Assembly (NCBI RefSeq): GCF_018687715.1 | Contig: NC_056756.1 | Coordinates: 33,393,980 to 33,457,979 of the forward strand | Direction: 5' to 3' | From: Carya illinoinensis | Taxonomy: Eukaryota > Streptophyta > Magnoliopsida > Fagales > Juglandaceae | DNA length: 64,000 nucleotides | Shown here: positions 12,625-25,139 of the stretch, piece after piece | How positions within the stretch are numbered: the stretch's first letter is position 1 | How the letters are laid out: each line of letters starts with the position of its first letter | The notes under the pieces: generated by a model | The model's database searches: none | What the model was told of the DNA's origin: nothing | What the model saw: the letters and a program-made list of their open reading frames with translations, nothing else | Translations under genes and position numbers: made by a program

Positions 12625-12835
12625 AAGACCTCGTTTGGTTACACGGATGAGATGAAATAAGATAAATGTTGAAAGTTGAATAAAATAGTGTTAAAAAATT
12701 ATTTTTTTAAATTAATTTCTTTTAGATTTGAAAAAATTGAATTGTTTATTATATTTTATATGAAAATTTGGAAAAGTTGTAGTGATTATATAAGATAAAA
12801 TAAGATGAGATTAATAACATACAAAAGTCCCATAA
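12625..12835 (+). repeat. AT-rich MITE family 1, copy F
   Basis: It begins with gacctcgtttggttacac and runs to ataagatgagattaat, with the family core in between. Confidence 0.65.
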
Positions 12836-12854
12836 ACTCATCTCAACTCATTTA

Positions 12855-13354
12855 CTGCTTGTTTGGGATTGCGGTAGAAAATATAGTTTATAATTTTAAG
12901 ACTTATAGCTTATAACTTAAGTAATAAGTTCTACTATTAAAATTTTTTTTATTGTTTGGTAATTATATGTTTAAAATACTTTCAAACATGTTACGTTTGT
13001 TTGGAAACAAATTAAAAAATTACTTTTTGAAGTAGAAATGACGGTTATTTGAATTTTTAAAAATTATAACTATATCTTTAAAAGTTTGAAAGTTGTAATT
13101 ATCTTAAAGTTGTATGGATATTTTCGTCAATTGACAGTATTTTAAAAATTCAAATTACATTCTGCATTATTCAAAAAAGCGCATTTGAGAAAAAACATTA
13201 TAATGATGTTTGTCCTCAAACGTATTTTTTAATTTATTTGAGATTAAAAGTGTTTTAATATATAACACTCAAACGACCTAATTTTTTTCATTAAAGAGCT
13301 TTTAAAAATATTTAAGCACTTTTTAAGACTCATATCACAACCCTAAACAGGCCC
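12855..13354. mobile_element. MITE family 3, about 500 bp
   Basis: The left end CTGCTTGTTTGGGATTGCGG pairs with the reverse complement of the right end (gggcctgtttagggttgtga). They form imperfect inverted termini of about 20 bp. It is non-coding and AT-rich. It appears to sit in or against the inverted family-1 copy that resumes at 13355. Confidence 0.55.
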
Positions 13355-13540
13355 TTAATCTAATCATTACAATTTTTTCAAATTTTCACACAAAATATAA
13401 TAAATTATTTAATTTTTTCAAATCTCAAAACAATAAAAATATTAAAAAATAATATTCTAATAATATTTTATTCAACTATCAAATTTCATCTCAACTCATC
13501 TCATCTCAACTAACTATCCAAACCTCCCTTAAGATATATA
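13355..13540 (-). repeat. AT-rich MITE family 1, copy G (inverted)
   Basis: It runs from aatctaatcattacaa to ctatccaaacctccctt, reading as the reverse complement of copies A-D. The short piece ctcatctcaactcattt just left of 12855 may be its displaced start. Confidence 0.7.
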
Positions 13541-14089
13541 AAAAAATATATACTTTCAATTAAAATAACATATTTATATATTAAGCTAATAATATTAAAT
13601 GAAAAGAGGATATTTAATTAAATGATTAATTTATTGAAAATAATATTCTTTAATTTCCTTTTTTTTATTTCTCAATTTATGTTCTTTTACCTTTGCATAC
13701 TATATAAATAGTTATTGACTTCATTCTCCACTCAAGCCAAATTTTTAAGGTTTCATATTCCTACCATACAAACAAATGAGAATAAGTGGTTAAAAAAATC
13801 AAGTTCATCAGCCAAAATGTTAGAGATCAAAATGCTAAAACTGATACTCTTTTGAAGATTCTATTTTTAGTATAATGTCTTAAACTTTATAGTAAAATGT
13901 CTTAAGATATGCATTATTTGTTTTTTTTTTTTTTTTGGACAAATAAGAAATGCATTATTGGTAGTGTTGATAGTTTACCATTCTTGAACTTCTTTAAGTT
14001 TTTCAAATTATTCTTTACGCCTATGTACCATAAAAATTTAATACCGCGTGTAACTATCAATCTTTTTTTTTATACCAAAACCATATTAA

Positions 14090-14260
14090 CTTATTTAATC
14101 TAATTATTACAATTTTTTTAAATTTCTAAATAAAATACAATAAAAAATTTAACTTTTTCAAATTTCAAAATAAAAATAATATTATAACAATATTTTATTC
14201 AACTTTTATATCAACTCATCTCATCTTAACTCATTATCCAAACCTATCTTAAGACAACTA
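14090..14260 (-). repeat. AT-rich MITE family 1, copy H (inverted)
   Basis: It runs from taatctaattattacaatt to ttatccaaacctatctt. The core matches the inverted copies E and G. Confidence 0.65.
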
Positions 14261-14644
14261 AAATGCTAACATGAGTATAATTTTATCAGCACTACATTAT
14301 TTTAGAACAAAACATATGGTTAGATGTAACATTAGTATCTAGGTTATCATATTTTTATACATCAAGGTCACAATTTTCAACTTTGGTAGCATTAACACTC
14401 AAGAATAAAAAACTTTCAATTAAATACTTTCGTCAATCTTTCATTAGAAAACTAACAGAGTAATTGCCACCTGGTATACTAATGCCATATATTAATCTTT
14501 GATTGGTTTACATATGCTATTAGCTTCAACAATTCAATTAAAAAATCTTAAAAATCTCAATGCCACAACAGCATTAGTATGTCACATGGCCATCTACTCT
14601 TCTAAATGATTGCAGGGGATCTATTTTCCTTAATTTTATAAAAA

Positions 14645-14812
14645 AATCTAGTTGCAAGTATAATTGTACACTAATATATATACCAATCTAATGTGATTGG
14701 TCAAAAAGTAGATTTTGTTAAAAACGATGCTCATTTAAATTTTAAGTAGGAATAAATTAATATTAGTACGCAGATTAGTACGCGACTTTACTTGTATATA
14801 GCAAAACTCTAA
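14645..14812 (+). mobile_element. MITE family 2, copy 2
   Basis: It shares with 11732-11896 the phrases gtgcac/gtacactaat, attggtcaaaaagta, gcagattagtacgcgact and ttgtatatagcaaaactct. The pair is clearly homologous and diverged by point changes. Confidence 0.7.
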
Positions 14813-16499
14813 TTCTACTGAGAAAATATGCCAATTTCTCCCTTCCATGTGTCTCTAGCTCCAGCCTTCTTAATGAAGAGAGTATTCAATGAAATGATCA
14901 ATCCACTTGTTTTGCTTCTTAATGCTTTCGGAGAGGGTACAACACATTTAAGAAGGGAAGGTGGACCGAATTGGTCTCCTTCTCTTGCAAGGAAGGTGTG
15001 TTTGGAGGTAGATGGGGTGGACCAACCCCTTCTTATCACTTTTTTACTTCCATAAAATGAGTCAATTTGTCCCATCCTGCTACCTTTCCACACCTTCAAA
15101 ATGGGTCAATCCATCCCTTCTCAATGTCTAGAAATGGTAGATTCCCTCCTATTTGTTTGGGTGCATTTTCTCTTTTATAGATGTCAAAAAAAGGTGGATG
15201 AAACTCCATCTCTTCCCATGCTCCTGTCTCCCAATGCTGAAATATAAAGTATAATGTCCATCCTCTTTAACATTTATGAGGCATTATTCACTTGTTATAG
15301 ATGAAGTGCTATTATAGAAAATGTGTTCTATAGATTCAAAAGATAGGATTCTCCCAATCCTTTTCTAATGAAGATCGGAGGCTAAGACTTGATTGTATGC
15401 TAAAGATGAAGTGGATAGTTCAATAGTTTGATATAATGAGAAGCATTTAACATTTTCCACTGTATAGCATGGTTCCATTGTGTTGATGTCTATTGTTTGT
15501 GCAAAGTGTCACTACTATATTCAAAGTGATCCTTAGGGAAAATTGAATCTTTGCTTGGTCTAATTAACATTATGAAGTCTGATGAAGAAAGGCCAGGAGG
15601 AATACTAGTCCTAAGAGTTGCTAAATTTGATATTTTGAATCTTATAGTGCAAGATTCTCTATATGACTTGCCTTTTAAATGATCAAGGTTTACATGGTGC
15701 TGATGAAGAAAGGGGAACTACTAATGCCAAAATATTGCACAACATGCCAGAAGAGGAGAAAGAATCATTCCCGACCCATGGTGGCGTTTCGAGCCTCGAT
15801 CCGGGTGGTTTGCAGCCTCTGGTAGCGGTCCAAAGCGGTCGTACGGTGTCCGTGCATACTTCCATAGTAGTGAATCAAAAATAAAAATAGGAAAAATAAA
15901 AGAGATGGAGATCTAGATTTACGTGATTCAGCACTAGACTTATATCCACTGGTTGTTTGGAAGATAAATCCACTATAATATGAATATTTTACAGTCTCTT
16001 TATATAATGGAGGTTGGATGACTATTTTTTAGAGAAGATCCTTATCTCTAGAGCTCTCGTCGCGAGAGTGAAGAAACTGGAGTCCAAGTTAGAGAGTCCT
16101 CTCCTCTGGCAGATTTTCCCTCTTTTTATTTGATTTGATCCCCTTTCTCCATGCACCTCAAGAGCGGTGGGGCATAGTAGCCTTTTCTCTTGCGTGACTA
16201 ACCTCCTCTATTTTCTCTCATTTCTCTTTTTTCTTTTCCTTTCCATCACCTCCTTTCTTCCCTCTGACCCCTTCTTTTCTATTGTCCCCTCATTGTCTCC
16301 TCTTTGTCTCTTCTTCCTCTCTCCTTCTGTTGTCTTCTAGTGGAGGCCCTTTGATGGGCTTGACTTGGGATATTTTCCTTCATGAACTTTACATAGGAAG
16401 GGCTTGATAGGGCTTTGGTTAATAGTTTTTAGAGTGAATCTTTTTCTTGATGTTTCTCTATTGCATTTGGAAATAATTCACTTAGACCATACTCTCTTA
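14813..16499. other. Intergenic DNA, no gene recognised
   Basis: Only short ORFs without recognisable motifs occur. A pyrimidine-rich stretch lies at about 16190-16340. The segment may be repeat-derived, but no ends were found. Confidence 0.5.
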
Positions 16500-17364
16500 C
16501 TTATTATTTTGTAAGTAACACGCTCAAACTGATCCATTTATTTTTAAACTTCGAATGGAGTGGGTGACTCACCCAAACCCAAAGTTTACTAATTTTGTAA
16601 TTAGTTAGAAACTAGTCAAAGCCATGCCACTTTACAAGAATGAAAGTATAGATGTGAAGCTAAAAAGATTAAAGCTGACCCTAAAGGAATGGAGTAAGGT
16701 TGTGTTTGGTGATTCAGGGCATAGATGAAATTTATTAAGAGACCAGATGATTAAAAATGAACCTCATGCTAAAAACTTAAAAAAGTTTTAGGTAGAGTAT
16801 GATGCTGCCATCCTGTAACAGTAAATATTTTACGATTAAAATACTTACATTTCTTGGTTGAAAGAGGGTCGTAAAAACACTATTTTTCACCAAAGATTTC
16901 TTCATAAAATGATAAAGGATATAGTATCTACTCTTACATTACATTCTAGCAAGGAGGTTTCTAACCAAACCTTGATTCAATTTGCTTTTGTTCCTTTTTT
17001 TCAGCAACAATTGTCCGTTGTATTGTATTTGTATTTGATCGTAAAGACTTGTTCAGAGTTATTCCAAGCGTGCTCAAGGATGATGACAAGTTATTATTAC
17101 TTAGACCACTAGACCTGGAAAAAGTTAAAGATGTTGTTTTGTCCATACCTCTTGAGTAAGCTCCAAGACCTAATGGATACTCATCTTCATTTTTTATGTA
17201 ATATTGAAGCATTTTTTCTTCGGATGTTCAAGTTGTATGGGATTTCTTTAGTATTGGATTTCTTTAGAGGTAGCCCTTAATAAATTATTATAAGCATTTT
17301 ATTATTACTATGGTTCCAAAAATAGAAACTCCTCGGACGTTAGCTAACTTTCACTCAATAAGTT

Positions 17365-18051
17365 TGTTAGGGGGATTTTCCCAAGGCCTCAGGCCCAAGA
17401 ATGTAGGCTCAAACCACGTGTCAGGAGGACATTTCCTAAACCCCTAAAGGTTTGAGAAGCCAAGCCTAGTACTCGAGGGCCCGAATCCACCAAGCCCCTC
17501 AATTGCCCAACTGAAGACTCCTAACCCACACAAGCTGGGTACATGGTGCCGAATCAAGGACGAGTTGCGGTTTTGGGAACACAGAAGGCTGCTTAGACGA
17601 AGAAGAAGGGAGACACACCATCCCGATGGAACTGAACTCTAAGGCAATACTAGATAATCACGCCGCATTAATTGCACTTACCAGAAGATCATGTCACATT
17701 AATTACACTTATCAGAAGATCACGCCATATTAATTACTTCATTAGGGAGCCACGCCATATTAAATGCAATCTGGCAGAAAGGAGCTTTAGGAGGACACCC
17801 CTTCACCCAGCAGTAGGGTGTGGCCCTCTGACCCCAAACACAGGTATAAAAGCAACCATTAGACATCGAAATAAGGGTTAGACTCCCTAAACTTTGCTTA
17901 CTACAACTGTCCTTGAACTCTACTGACTTAGGTATTGGAGGTTCCACCCATTCGCCGGACTTAGGAGTTACCTTTGTGTTTGCAAGCCCTAGATCAAGGA
18001 CCCGAGTTGCCGAGAGCACGACCCAATGGCGTACAAAACACGACCTCTACA
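17365..18051. mobile_element. Solo LTR (687 bp) inside the LINE relic
   Basis: It begins TGTTAGGGGG, ends CTCTACA, and has TATAAAA at 17845-17851. Flanks AAGTT (17360-17364) and AAGTC (18052-18056) are a 5-bp target duplication with one change. The LINE reading frame resumes directly after it. No internal retroviral genes are present, so it is probably a recombined solo LTR. Confidence 0.8.
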
Positions 18052-18219
18052 AAGTCTATGCTATGTTTTTTATAAAATCTTTACGAAGATAATGGCAAAC
18101 AAACTTTTTTCCCTTGTGCCTATGAATTTCTCCACAATAAGGGGTATTCATTGAAGGAATATTAGTTTATGAAAGTATTTCTTTATTGCATGAGTAAACT
18201 CATAGCCTAGGGAGGAATA

Positions 18220-18894
18220 TGGGTGTTATTAGTCCAGTTTGGTCCCATTTTGAAGAATTTTTGGAACCGAACCGGTTACACCGATTTTGCATTTTCAAGA
18301 ATCGATTTTGTACCGATTACCCTCCTAATTCGGCACTTCCATTTTTACTGATTCCGCTCCAGTTTTTGGTTTAATTAATATACTAATATACATTAGTATA
18401 CTAATGTATACTAATTAATTAAAGCAAAAAGTAATTAATATACTAAAGTATATTAATATTAGTATTACTAATGTATTATATATTTATCAAAAGGAATATG
18501 TTGAGAATTTATTAAAACATAAAATGTAATTAATATATATTTTTTATTAATAACATATGATCAAATAAAATACAAATGTTCGTATTTAAGATTAAAATTT
18601 ATGATATAAATTATAATATAAAATTATTTCATATATGATATATAATTATATATTATATATATAATTATATATATATAAATTATTTATATAAAATATTAAA
18701 ATTATTTATATAATATTAAATTTTATTATATATATTTAAAACTAGTCTGGGCCAGTATCGAAAAGCACAAAACCGAAATTGGACCGAATCCGACTGATTT
18801 TTATAATATAGGAACGGGTCCTGAACAGAACTGGTCTAAAACCAGACCAACCAGTCTATTATAGGCCGGTTTTCAGGTTTAAACTTTCACCCCT
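18220..18894. mobile_element. ACCG-rich MITE-like element in the LINE relic
   Basis: It runs from tgggtgttattag to ctttcacccct, so the ends are inverted (GGGTG / CACCC). It holds accggttacaccgattttg and a long AT-rich middle. Flanks gaggaata and gaggagga are similar 8-mers, compatible with a decayed hAT-type target duplication. The LINE frame continues on either side. Confidence 0.65.
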
Positions 18895-20137
18895 GAGGAG
18901 GAAATTCAGGGAAATAATGTTATTTTAAAAGTTGATATGGCCAAGGCATTTGATAGGGTTAATTGGGATTATCTCATTACTGTATTGAGCTCATTTGGTT
19001 TTAACAAAGCTATTATAAATCTTCTTCACCATTGTTATATGGCTCCAAAATTTTTATAAGTCTAAATGGTACTATTGCAAAGCTCTTTTAATCAAGTTGT
19101 GGATTGCGACATAGGAATCCCTTATCACCACTTCTCTTCATTTTAAGTGGGGAACCATCAAGCCAAAGCATCATCACAAGAGCACTTTTCTAGTTCATAA
19201 ACATGTCTCTCGGGTTAGAAAGCAATTGATAGCTTCAAGCACTGGTTTTGTAAAAGGTTCTTTTTCTAACAACCTATTTAGGGACTTTCCTGTCTTGTGG
19301 TAAATTACCTAATAGTTGTAATGAACCTCTTGTTTATAGGATTAAAAAAAGAGAGCTGCTACCTGTATGTAGTAAAAATGTGCTTCCCAACACGTATTGA
19401 CGTGGCAGTGATAGGTGTCACTACTATGTCATTCTTATTATTAAAAAAAAAAACGAATGAGAGAGAGCCCTTTTTCAATAGCCGGCTCTTTATTTTCCCT
19501 GGGGCCAAAACCCTAGTGTGGAGAGAGAAGATTGGATTTTACCCAAATCCTTTTATTTCCTCTGGGCGTCATTTTCTGGTGTTACTTTTTGAAAAGCAAG
19601 GGTTGTCCTTCCTTTTTCCTGAAGTAATCAGTGTTTTCCTTCCTTTTTCTTGAAGTAATCGGTGCTCTCTGTTTCAAGTGAACCATTTGTTTCATTGCTC
19701 TTTGTATTTCTTTTTTCTATGCTTTCAATAAAATAATCTAATTTTTTTCAACTATGAACATGAAAAATAATCTAATATTCATGAAAGGATAATATGTAAT
19801 ATTAATTAAGACCACAACCATATTCATGTATATAATACTTTGTAAAAGATAATTAATCTTACGAATTTACATACCACTCCCACAAGCTAGATCCATGAAC
19901 AATGATAAAAACCTAGACTAGAAGTGATTAACAGTGACAATATTAAAATCTAACTATTTTTTGTGCTTCCTAATGAAAGAAGCCCAAAATCTATGTTGAT
20001 GGTGTGAATATTTTATATATTTAAAATAGTAAAAGCTGAAATCATTTTTAACATATATATATTCTAAGCATTGTTCCATTCATACACACTTCCCATGCAT
20101 TACTCAATATGAAATTGAAAAACAATTTTAATCACTT

Positions 20138-20893
20138 TACACCAATGCGAAATTCAAAGAGGTTCAAGATGAGTTCAAGAGATTTATATATTGTTGTCCA
20201 AATTTGATTAGTTGTGAAGGTGTCGTGCAAACTTACATAATATTTAACGAAGTAAAGGTTTGTGATGAATTTGTTAAGCGAGTTAATTTTTCGATTACAT
20301 ACACTGATGATGATGGCTTTGCTATTACTTGTAATTGTAGACTGTTTGAATTTAGGGGCATATTATGCAGACATGCGTTGTGTGTGCTGACCATGTTTGA
20401 TAAGAGCACATTGCCCTCAAAATACATTGTTAATCGGTGGAAAAAAAGATTTAAAACCGCACTATACTTTTGTCAAGAGTAGTTATGATGATTGAGGGTC
20501 GAACCCAAAAGCTAATAGGTATGATATGCTGATAAGGGCATTTTGTGACATAGTAGAAGATGCTTCAGAGACCGAGGAGAGTTGCAAGAGGTTAATGGGT
20601 CAATTAGCAAAGTTAAGACTTGACCATGTTCATACAAGTAACACACCATGCAGTGGCAGTGACCCAACCCATAATTATGTGGATGCATGTGTCAGGATGT
20701 CATGTGGAAGCACTAAAGATGGAAGTAGTAAACTACATAGCCCCTTGGTGGTAAGAAGCAAAGGGAGGTCACCATCAAAGCATAAAGTGTCTATAGCGGA
20801 AAAAGCAGTTAACAAATGTAAAGCAAGAAAGAAAAGAAATCAGGTATCAATTGTGGTTATTACTTTCATTGATGTTTTTATTTATATGTTACT

Positions 20894-20928
<35 letters not shown>

Positions 20929-21250
20929 TAGCAATCTCTGTCAAAGGCACCTGATGCTACAAACACTGGAGATAATCTAACTCAATATTTGTTATCGTTG
21001 CAACATGAAATGATTAGTGTTGCCAAGGTAATAACACTAAACTAACTTTCAAGGATAATAAATGTGTATGTTTTGCTTTATAAGAGTTAACATTGTTGTT
21101 TATTCTTAGGGTCATCCAACTGTGCCAGGGAGTCAATCCAGAACAAATATTGGGCTCCATTCAACTATATATGATGATGTCAACAGAATCAATCAAGATG
21201 TAGGTTGGCCTCATGATTCCTACGATAGACAGGGTGATGGGCTTCAATAA
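20138..21250 (+). pseudogene. FAR1/FHY3-like (Mutator-type) transposase, 3' part, broken
   Basis: The frame opens at YTNAKFKEVQDEFKRFIYC and reaches a SWIM zinc finger, C-x-C-x(n)-C-x-H, as CNCRLFEFRGILCRHAL at about 20329-20379. LPSKYIVNRWKKRFK follows, as in FAR1-family proteins. Near 20460 the frame shifts, and a tga follows at about 20490. The next block holds NPKANRYDMLIRAF and then RSKGRSPSKHKVS, typical of the FAR1 C-terminal half. Two further GT-AG exons (20932-21027 and 21110-21250) end the reading. No MULE transposase core or N-terminal domain is present. FAR1/FHY3 proteins derive from Mutator-like transposases, and the position inside inverted termini favours a transposon gene over a host transcription factor. 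Confidence 0.75.
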
Positions 21251-22834
21251 TTGTGATAGAATCTTGTAATATACAATTGGTTCCTTTTGATGGAATGATA
21301 GTCCTTATGCTTATTGTTTCTTTTTGGATTTCTATTGACATTTTTTATGTTGTCAACAAGTATAGGGCTTTATTTTTACATTTGAAGTGAAATTTAATTC
21401 CTATGTTTTGATCAGTATCTTCTTTACTTTATTTAGTTTCTTTATTCATATGTATTTGGTTTGCATTTGCAAACCACTTGATTAAAATTTTGTTCAACAT
21501 TGAAATTTTGCTAATTTTTACAATGATTCTCACATCTTTGGGAAGTACCTATTAACACAAATCTGTTTCACATAGTTTTCTCAATTAGCTCGACTTATTT
21601 TCATATAGTTTTGGTAAATTCAGGTCAAAATTAATGCAAAAAATGCATCGAGTTAAACGGACCTCAAAATCATGCATTGGAGGGATCCAATTTTCAACAA
21701 TAAACTCAAGAACATAGAATTGAAGTTACACTTCTCACTTGGAAATCAACCATATACCATAACATTAGATGATTTAAGCTTTAACATTCTCAAAGTACAT
21801 GATTTAAGCTTTACCAAGTTACATTACCAATAAAACCGAGATTATTATCTGTTTGGGATATGTTACTAAGTGGACAACGGTACAAGTTGTTCTCAACTGC
21901 AGCACACTTAAGCTATCACCCTATACATCAATTTGATCCTCACATTCATTGCCATGATAAAGCACTATATGATCGTCACTCTCACCTAGGGCTGAGCACC
22001 AACTAATTGGAGTCGGTATTGTAGCCCTCCGACTTTGTCGGAGGCCAAATTCGACCCCCGACTCCGACTCTGACTTGTCCGAGCGGAGTCGGAGTTGAGC
22101 TTTTTTATTGGACTTTCTTCCTTAACCCATTTGACATTTCAAGCTCATAATTTTAGACTTTAATTAAATTTGGGCTTCTATATTATTTTTTTTCAAAAAA
22201 TATAATTTCAAATTTTTAATTTATTTAACCAAATTTGTTGCAAAAAGAAATCATTCATACTAGGATTGTTCATCCTTAGAACCTTAAAACCTGATACACA
22301 CATTAAAATCCTGGACACTGTAAAATAAAACTAAATTCAAACTTGCAAGAAGAAATTTTTCAACTATGATACACATTAAAAATACATAACCAAAATTACA
22401 TACTAAAATCATTCATTCAAAATTACAAATTAAAAATACATAACCAAAATTACAAACTAAAATAATTTATAAAAAATTACAAGTTAAAAACACATAACCA
22501 TATCTAGCATCCTCATACTATTGTCATTTCAACAACAACAAACAAAATAACACAAAGCTAACAACACATGGTCTACCATCATTTAACCCATCCAAATTCC
22601 ATCATCATCTATCCTCCCAATTATCCAACCAACTCATGCCTCATCATCCATTAACAAGTTCTAATTCCATCAACAACTTACAACTTAACAAAAGAACCAA
22701 TACAAATTACAATGAATGTCATTTCAACTTGTACCTAAAGAAAAAAGAACAAAATTAGTGAAGAAATAAGATACCATATAAATTTATAAAAATAAAGAAA
22801 ACAAAATTGAAATAAAATACCATAAACAAAATTG

Positions 22835-25139
22835 TCAATCATCTTCAGGAAGTACGCTGGCCATAGAAGTGTCTAATTTTACATTAAGATGTTAAAGTAT
22901 AGGAAATTAGTATCACAAAATGTCAAAATCAACTTATATAACAACTTAAAAAAAACTTCTAAATACATTACCTGAGTCTAGCTTATATCTCACTGCATCA
23001 TCAATGGCTTTCGAATAATTTTGACTCAAGCATATAGGAGTGGACTTCAACTAGTTTTGCGAGCATACAAGAGCCTCTATAGTTCTAGGAGCCAAAAAAC
23101 TCCTAAACGGATCCAGGACACGGACTCATGTGCTAAATGCTAACTCATATGCAACGGTGGTGATTAAAATGACTAAAATATCTCTTGCCATTAGAGCGAG
23201 AACTGAATACTTGATGGAGTTGACTTTTCACCAAATTAAAAATTCGAAACTCTGTGTAGGAATCTCAATTCTCTCCAACAAATACCGTTCTAATTCTAAC
23301 TTACAATCCATCAAAGATATTGTATACTCTTTATGAAACTCTATCAAAAATTCTAAGGGATCATATTATATAACAGTACTACTATTACTTCCCATTGATG
23401 CACTACATTCACCACTCTGAGTTTTGTTAGACACAGTTACACACTCAGCACCAAACTCTACATATTATTCGTACAAATATTCTATATCTATTTTGAGGAG
23501 TGCAACAAATTCATCAGCCCTCTTTTCGCCCAATGTTTTTTTAAACCAATACACTTGAGTAACTAATTTGAATCGTGGATCAAGAATGGTAGCAATAAAT
23601 AACAACTGATTTATTTTTTCAAGATCACCCCAATATTTATTATACTTTGTCTTTATTCTGAAAGCCATTGAACTCAAACGTCGATTACTATTGTCACAAA
23701 AATTATTCAAGTATTTATAAATGGAAATAAGCTCTTGGACATAAATATTTGATGTGACATATAGTGTACTAGAAATACGCAAGGTGGCACTATAAAATAT
23801 TTGAAGAAACTTCAAAAAGTTTCTTATGGTCTCCCAATCATCAGGCCCAAGAGCTCCTAGACCCTTTTTCCCATATCCATTCTCAGATAAATAAACTCGT
23901 GAGTAAGGATCCTTATCAAGAAAAAGTTGGAAACCTTTTTGATACTTATCAGCTACGTCCAACATAAGAAAAGTCGAATTCTATCTAGTAGGCACGTCAA
24001 GACTCAAAAAACTAGAACATTGAACTTTTGACCTATCAACACAAGAATTGAAAATGGCAAGTCTTTGAGGAGAAGAGTTCACATACTTAATCAAATTCGG
24101 GACTCTTATAATTGACTCATCAACCTCTTTCAAACCTTTACTCACAACAAGATTTAATATATGTGTTGTATACCCCATGTGAATAAACTCGTGAGTTGCA
24201 ATACAATCCGTACTTCCTATTTCTCTTGTTCTCAACTAATCAATAGCGAAGTCATTAGAAGTAGCATTGTCCACCGTAATTGTGAGAATTTTTTCAATGC
24301 CCCAATCAAGCATACACTCCTCCAACTCCCTCACAATCGTTGCCCCTCATGGTCGCTAATCCGAACAAATGAAATTATCCGTTTATGCAACTTTCAACTA
24401 CTATCAATGAAATAAGCAGTCACACACATGTAATTAATATTTTGGATAGAAGTCCAAGTGTCGGTGGTCAGGCATACTCTTTGTTTGGTGGTCAAAAATA
24501 TTTTTTTCAAACTATCATTCTCTCTAAAAAATAGCCTCATACAATCATGCATTACGGTAAATCAAGAAGGAATAGAAAACGTAGGATCAAGGAATTTAAC
24601 AAATTCCCGAAACCCTTCTCCCTCAACACATCTAAAGGGTAGCTCGTCCACTATCACCATCCTAGTAAGAGCAGCTCGGATTTTTTATCATTGTATTTAG
24701 TCATCCCTGAGGTCTTCTCCCTTTACTCTCTTCCACTTCTTGCTTCTGAGATCAAGAATGTTTGACTCTTGTCCAAGTTACTTTTATAGTTTTTGGGGCA
24801 AAGTTGGATGTGTATTTTCATGGCTGAAGTGCCTTACCTTTTGGAATGACATTTCTATTGCCTATGGCAATAATTACAAGTAGCTACAGGTTCTTCATGA
24901 TCACAATCGAGAACTCTTGTGAAGTAGGATCATACCTAAGACCTATTTTTAGGATTTCTACTACTAGGTGGAGGGCGAGGGGTAGAAAGAAATGCACTAG
25001 GAGTGCCTATCGAAGAGTCTATTGGTCCGCTAGACTCATCGACTATTGGACTTGAAGCATCGATCGGCTGTTCTAGAGTTGGGATGCCAGGACAAGATCT
25101 AGCTGTGGATGTAGGAGTGCTTGTGTCTTCTATATCCAT
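22835..25139 (-). pseudogene. hAT transposase (zf-BED, RICESLEEPER-like), broken
   Basis: Reading leftward from the ATG at 25139: a Ser/Pro-rich N-terminus comes first. A BED zinc finger remnant lies near 24880-24790 (CNYC ... HIQLCPKN). The RNase H-like core includes the HILNLVVSKGLKEVD block near 24200-24120. The DUF4413-type block lies at about 23965-23465 (DDWETIRNFLKFLQIFYSAT, then KINQLLFIATILDPRFK). The C-terminal hATC dimerisation region lies at about 23270-22975 (KVNSIKYSVLALMARDIL, then AFSTWVRVLDPFRSFL). A last short exon ends in MASVLPEDD and a stop at 22835-22837. Many in-frame stops and frame shifts, and a TVAYELAFST sequence where TVASESAFST is usual, show that it is dead. Confidence 0.88.

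Noticed and set aside
20138..21250. Functional FAR1/FHY3 transcription factor gene
   Set aside because: The N-terminal and transposase-like core are missing, and a frameshift and stop lie within the remaining part. The locus is inside inverted transposon-like ends.
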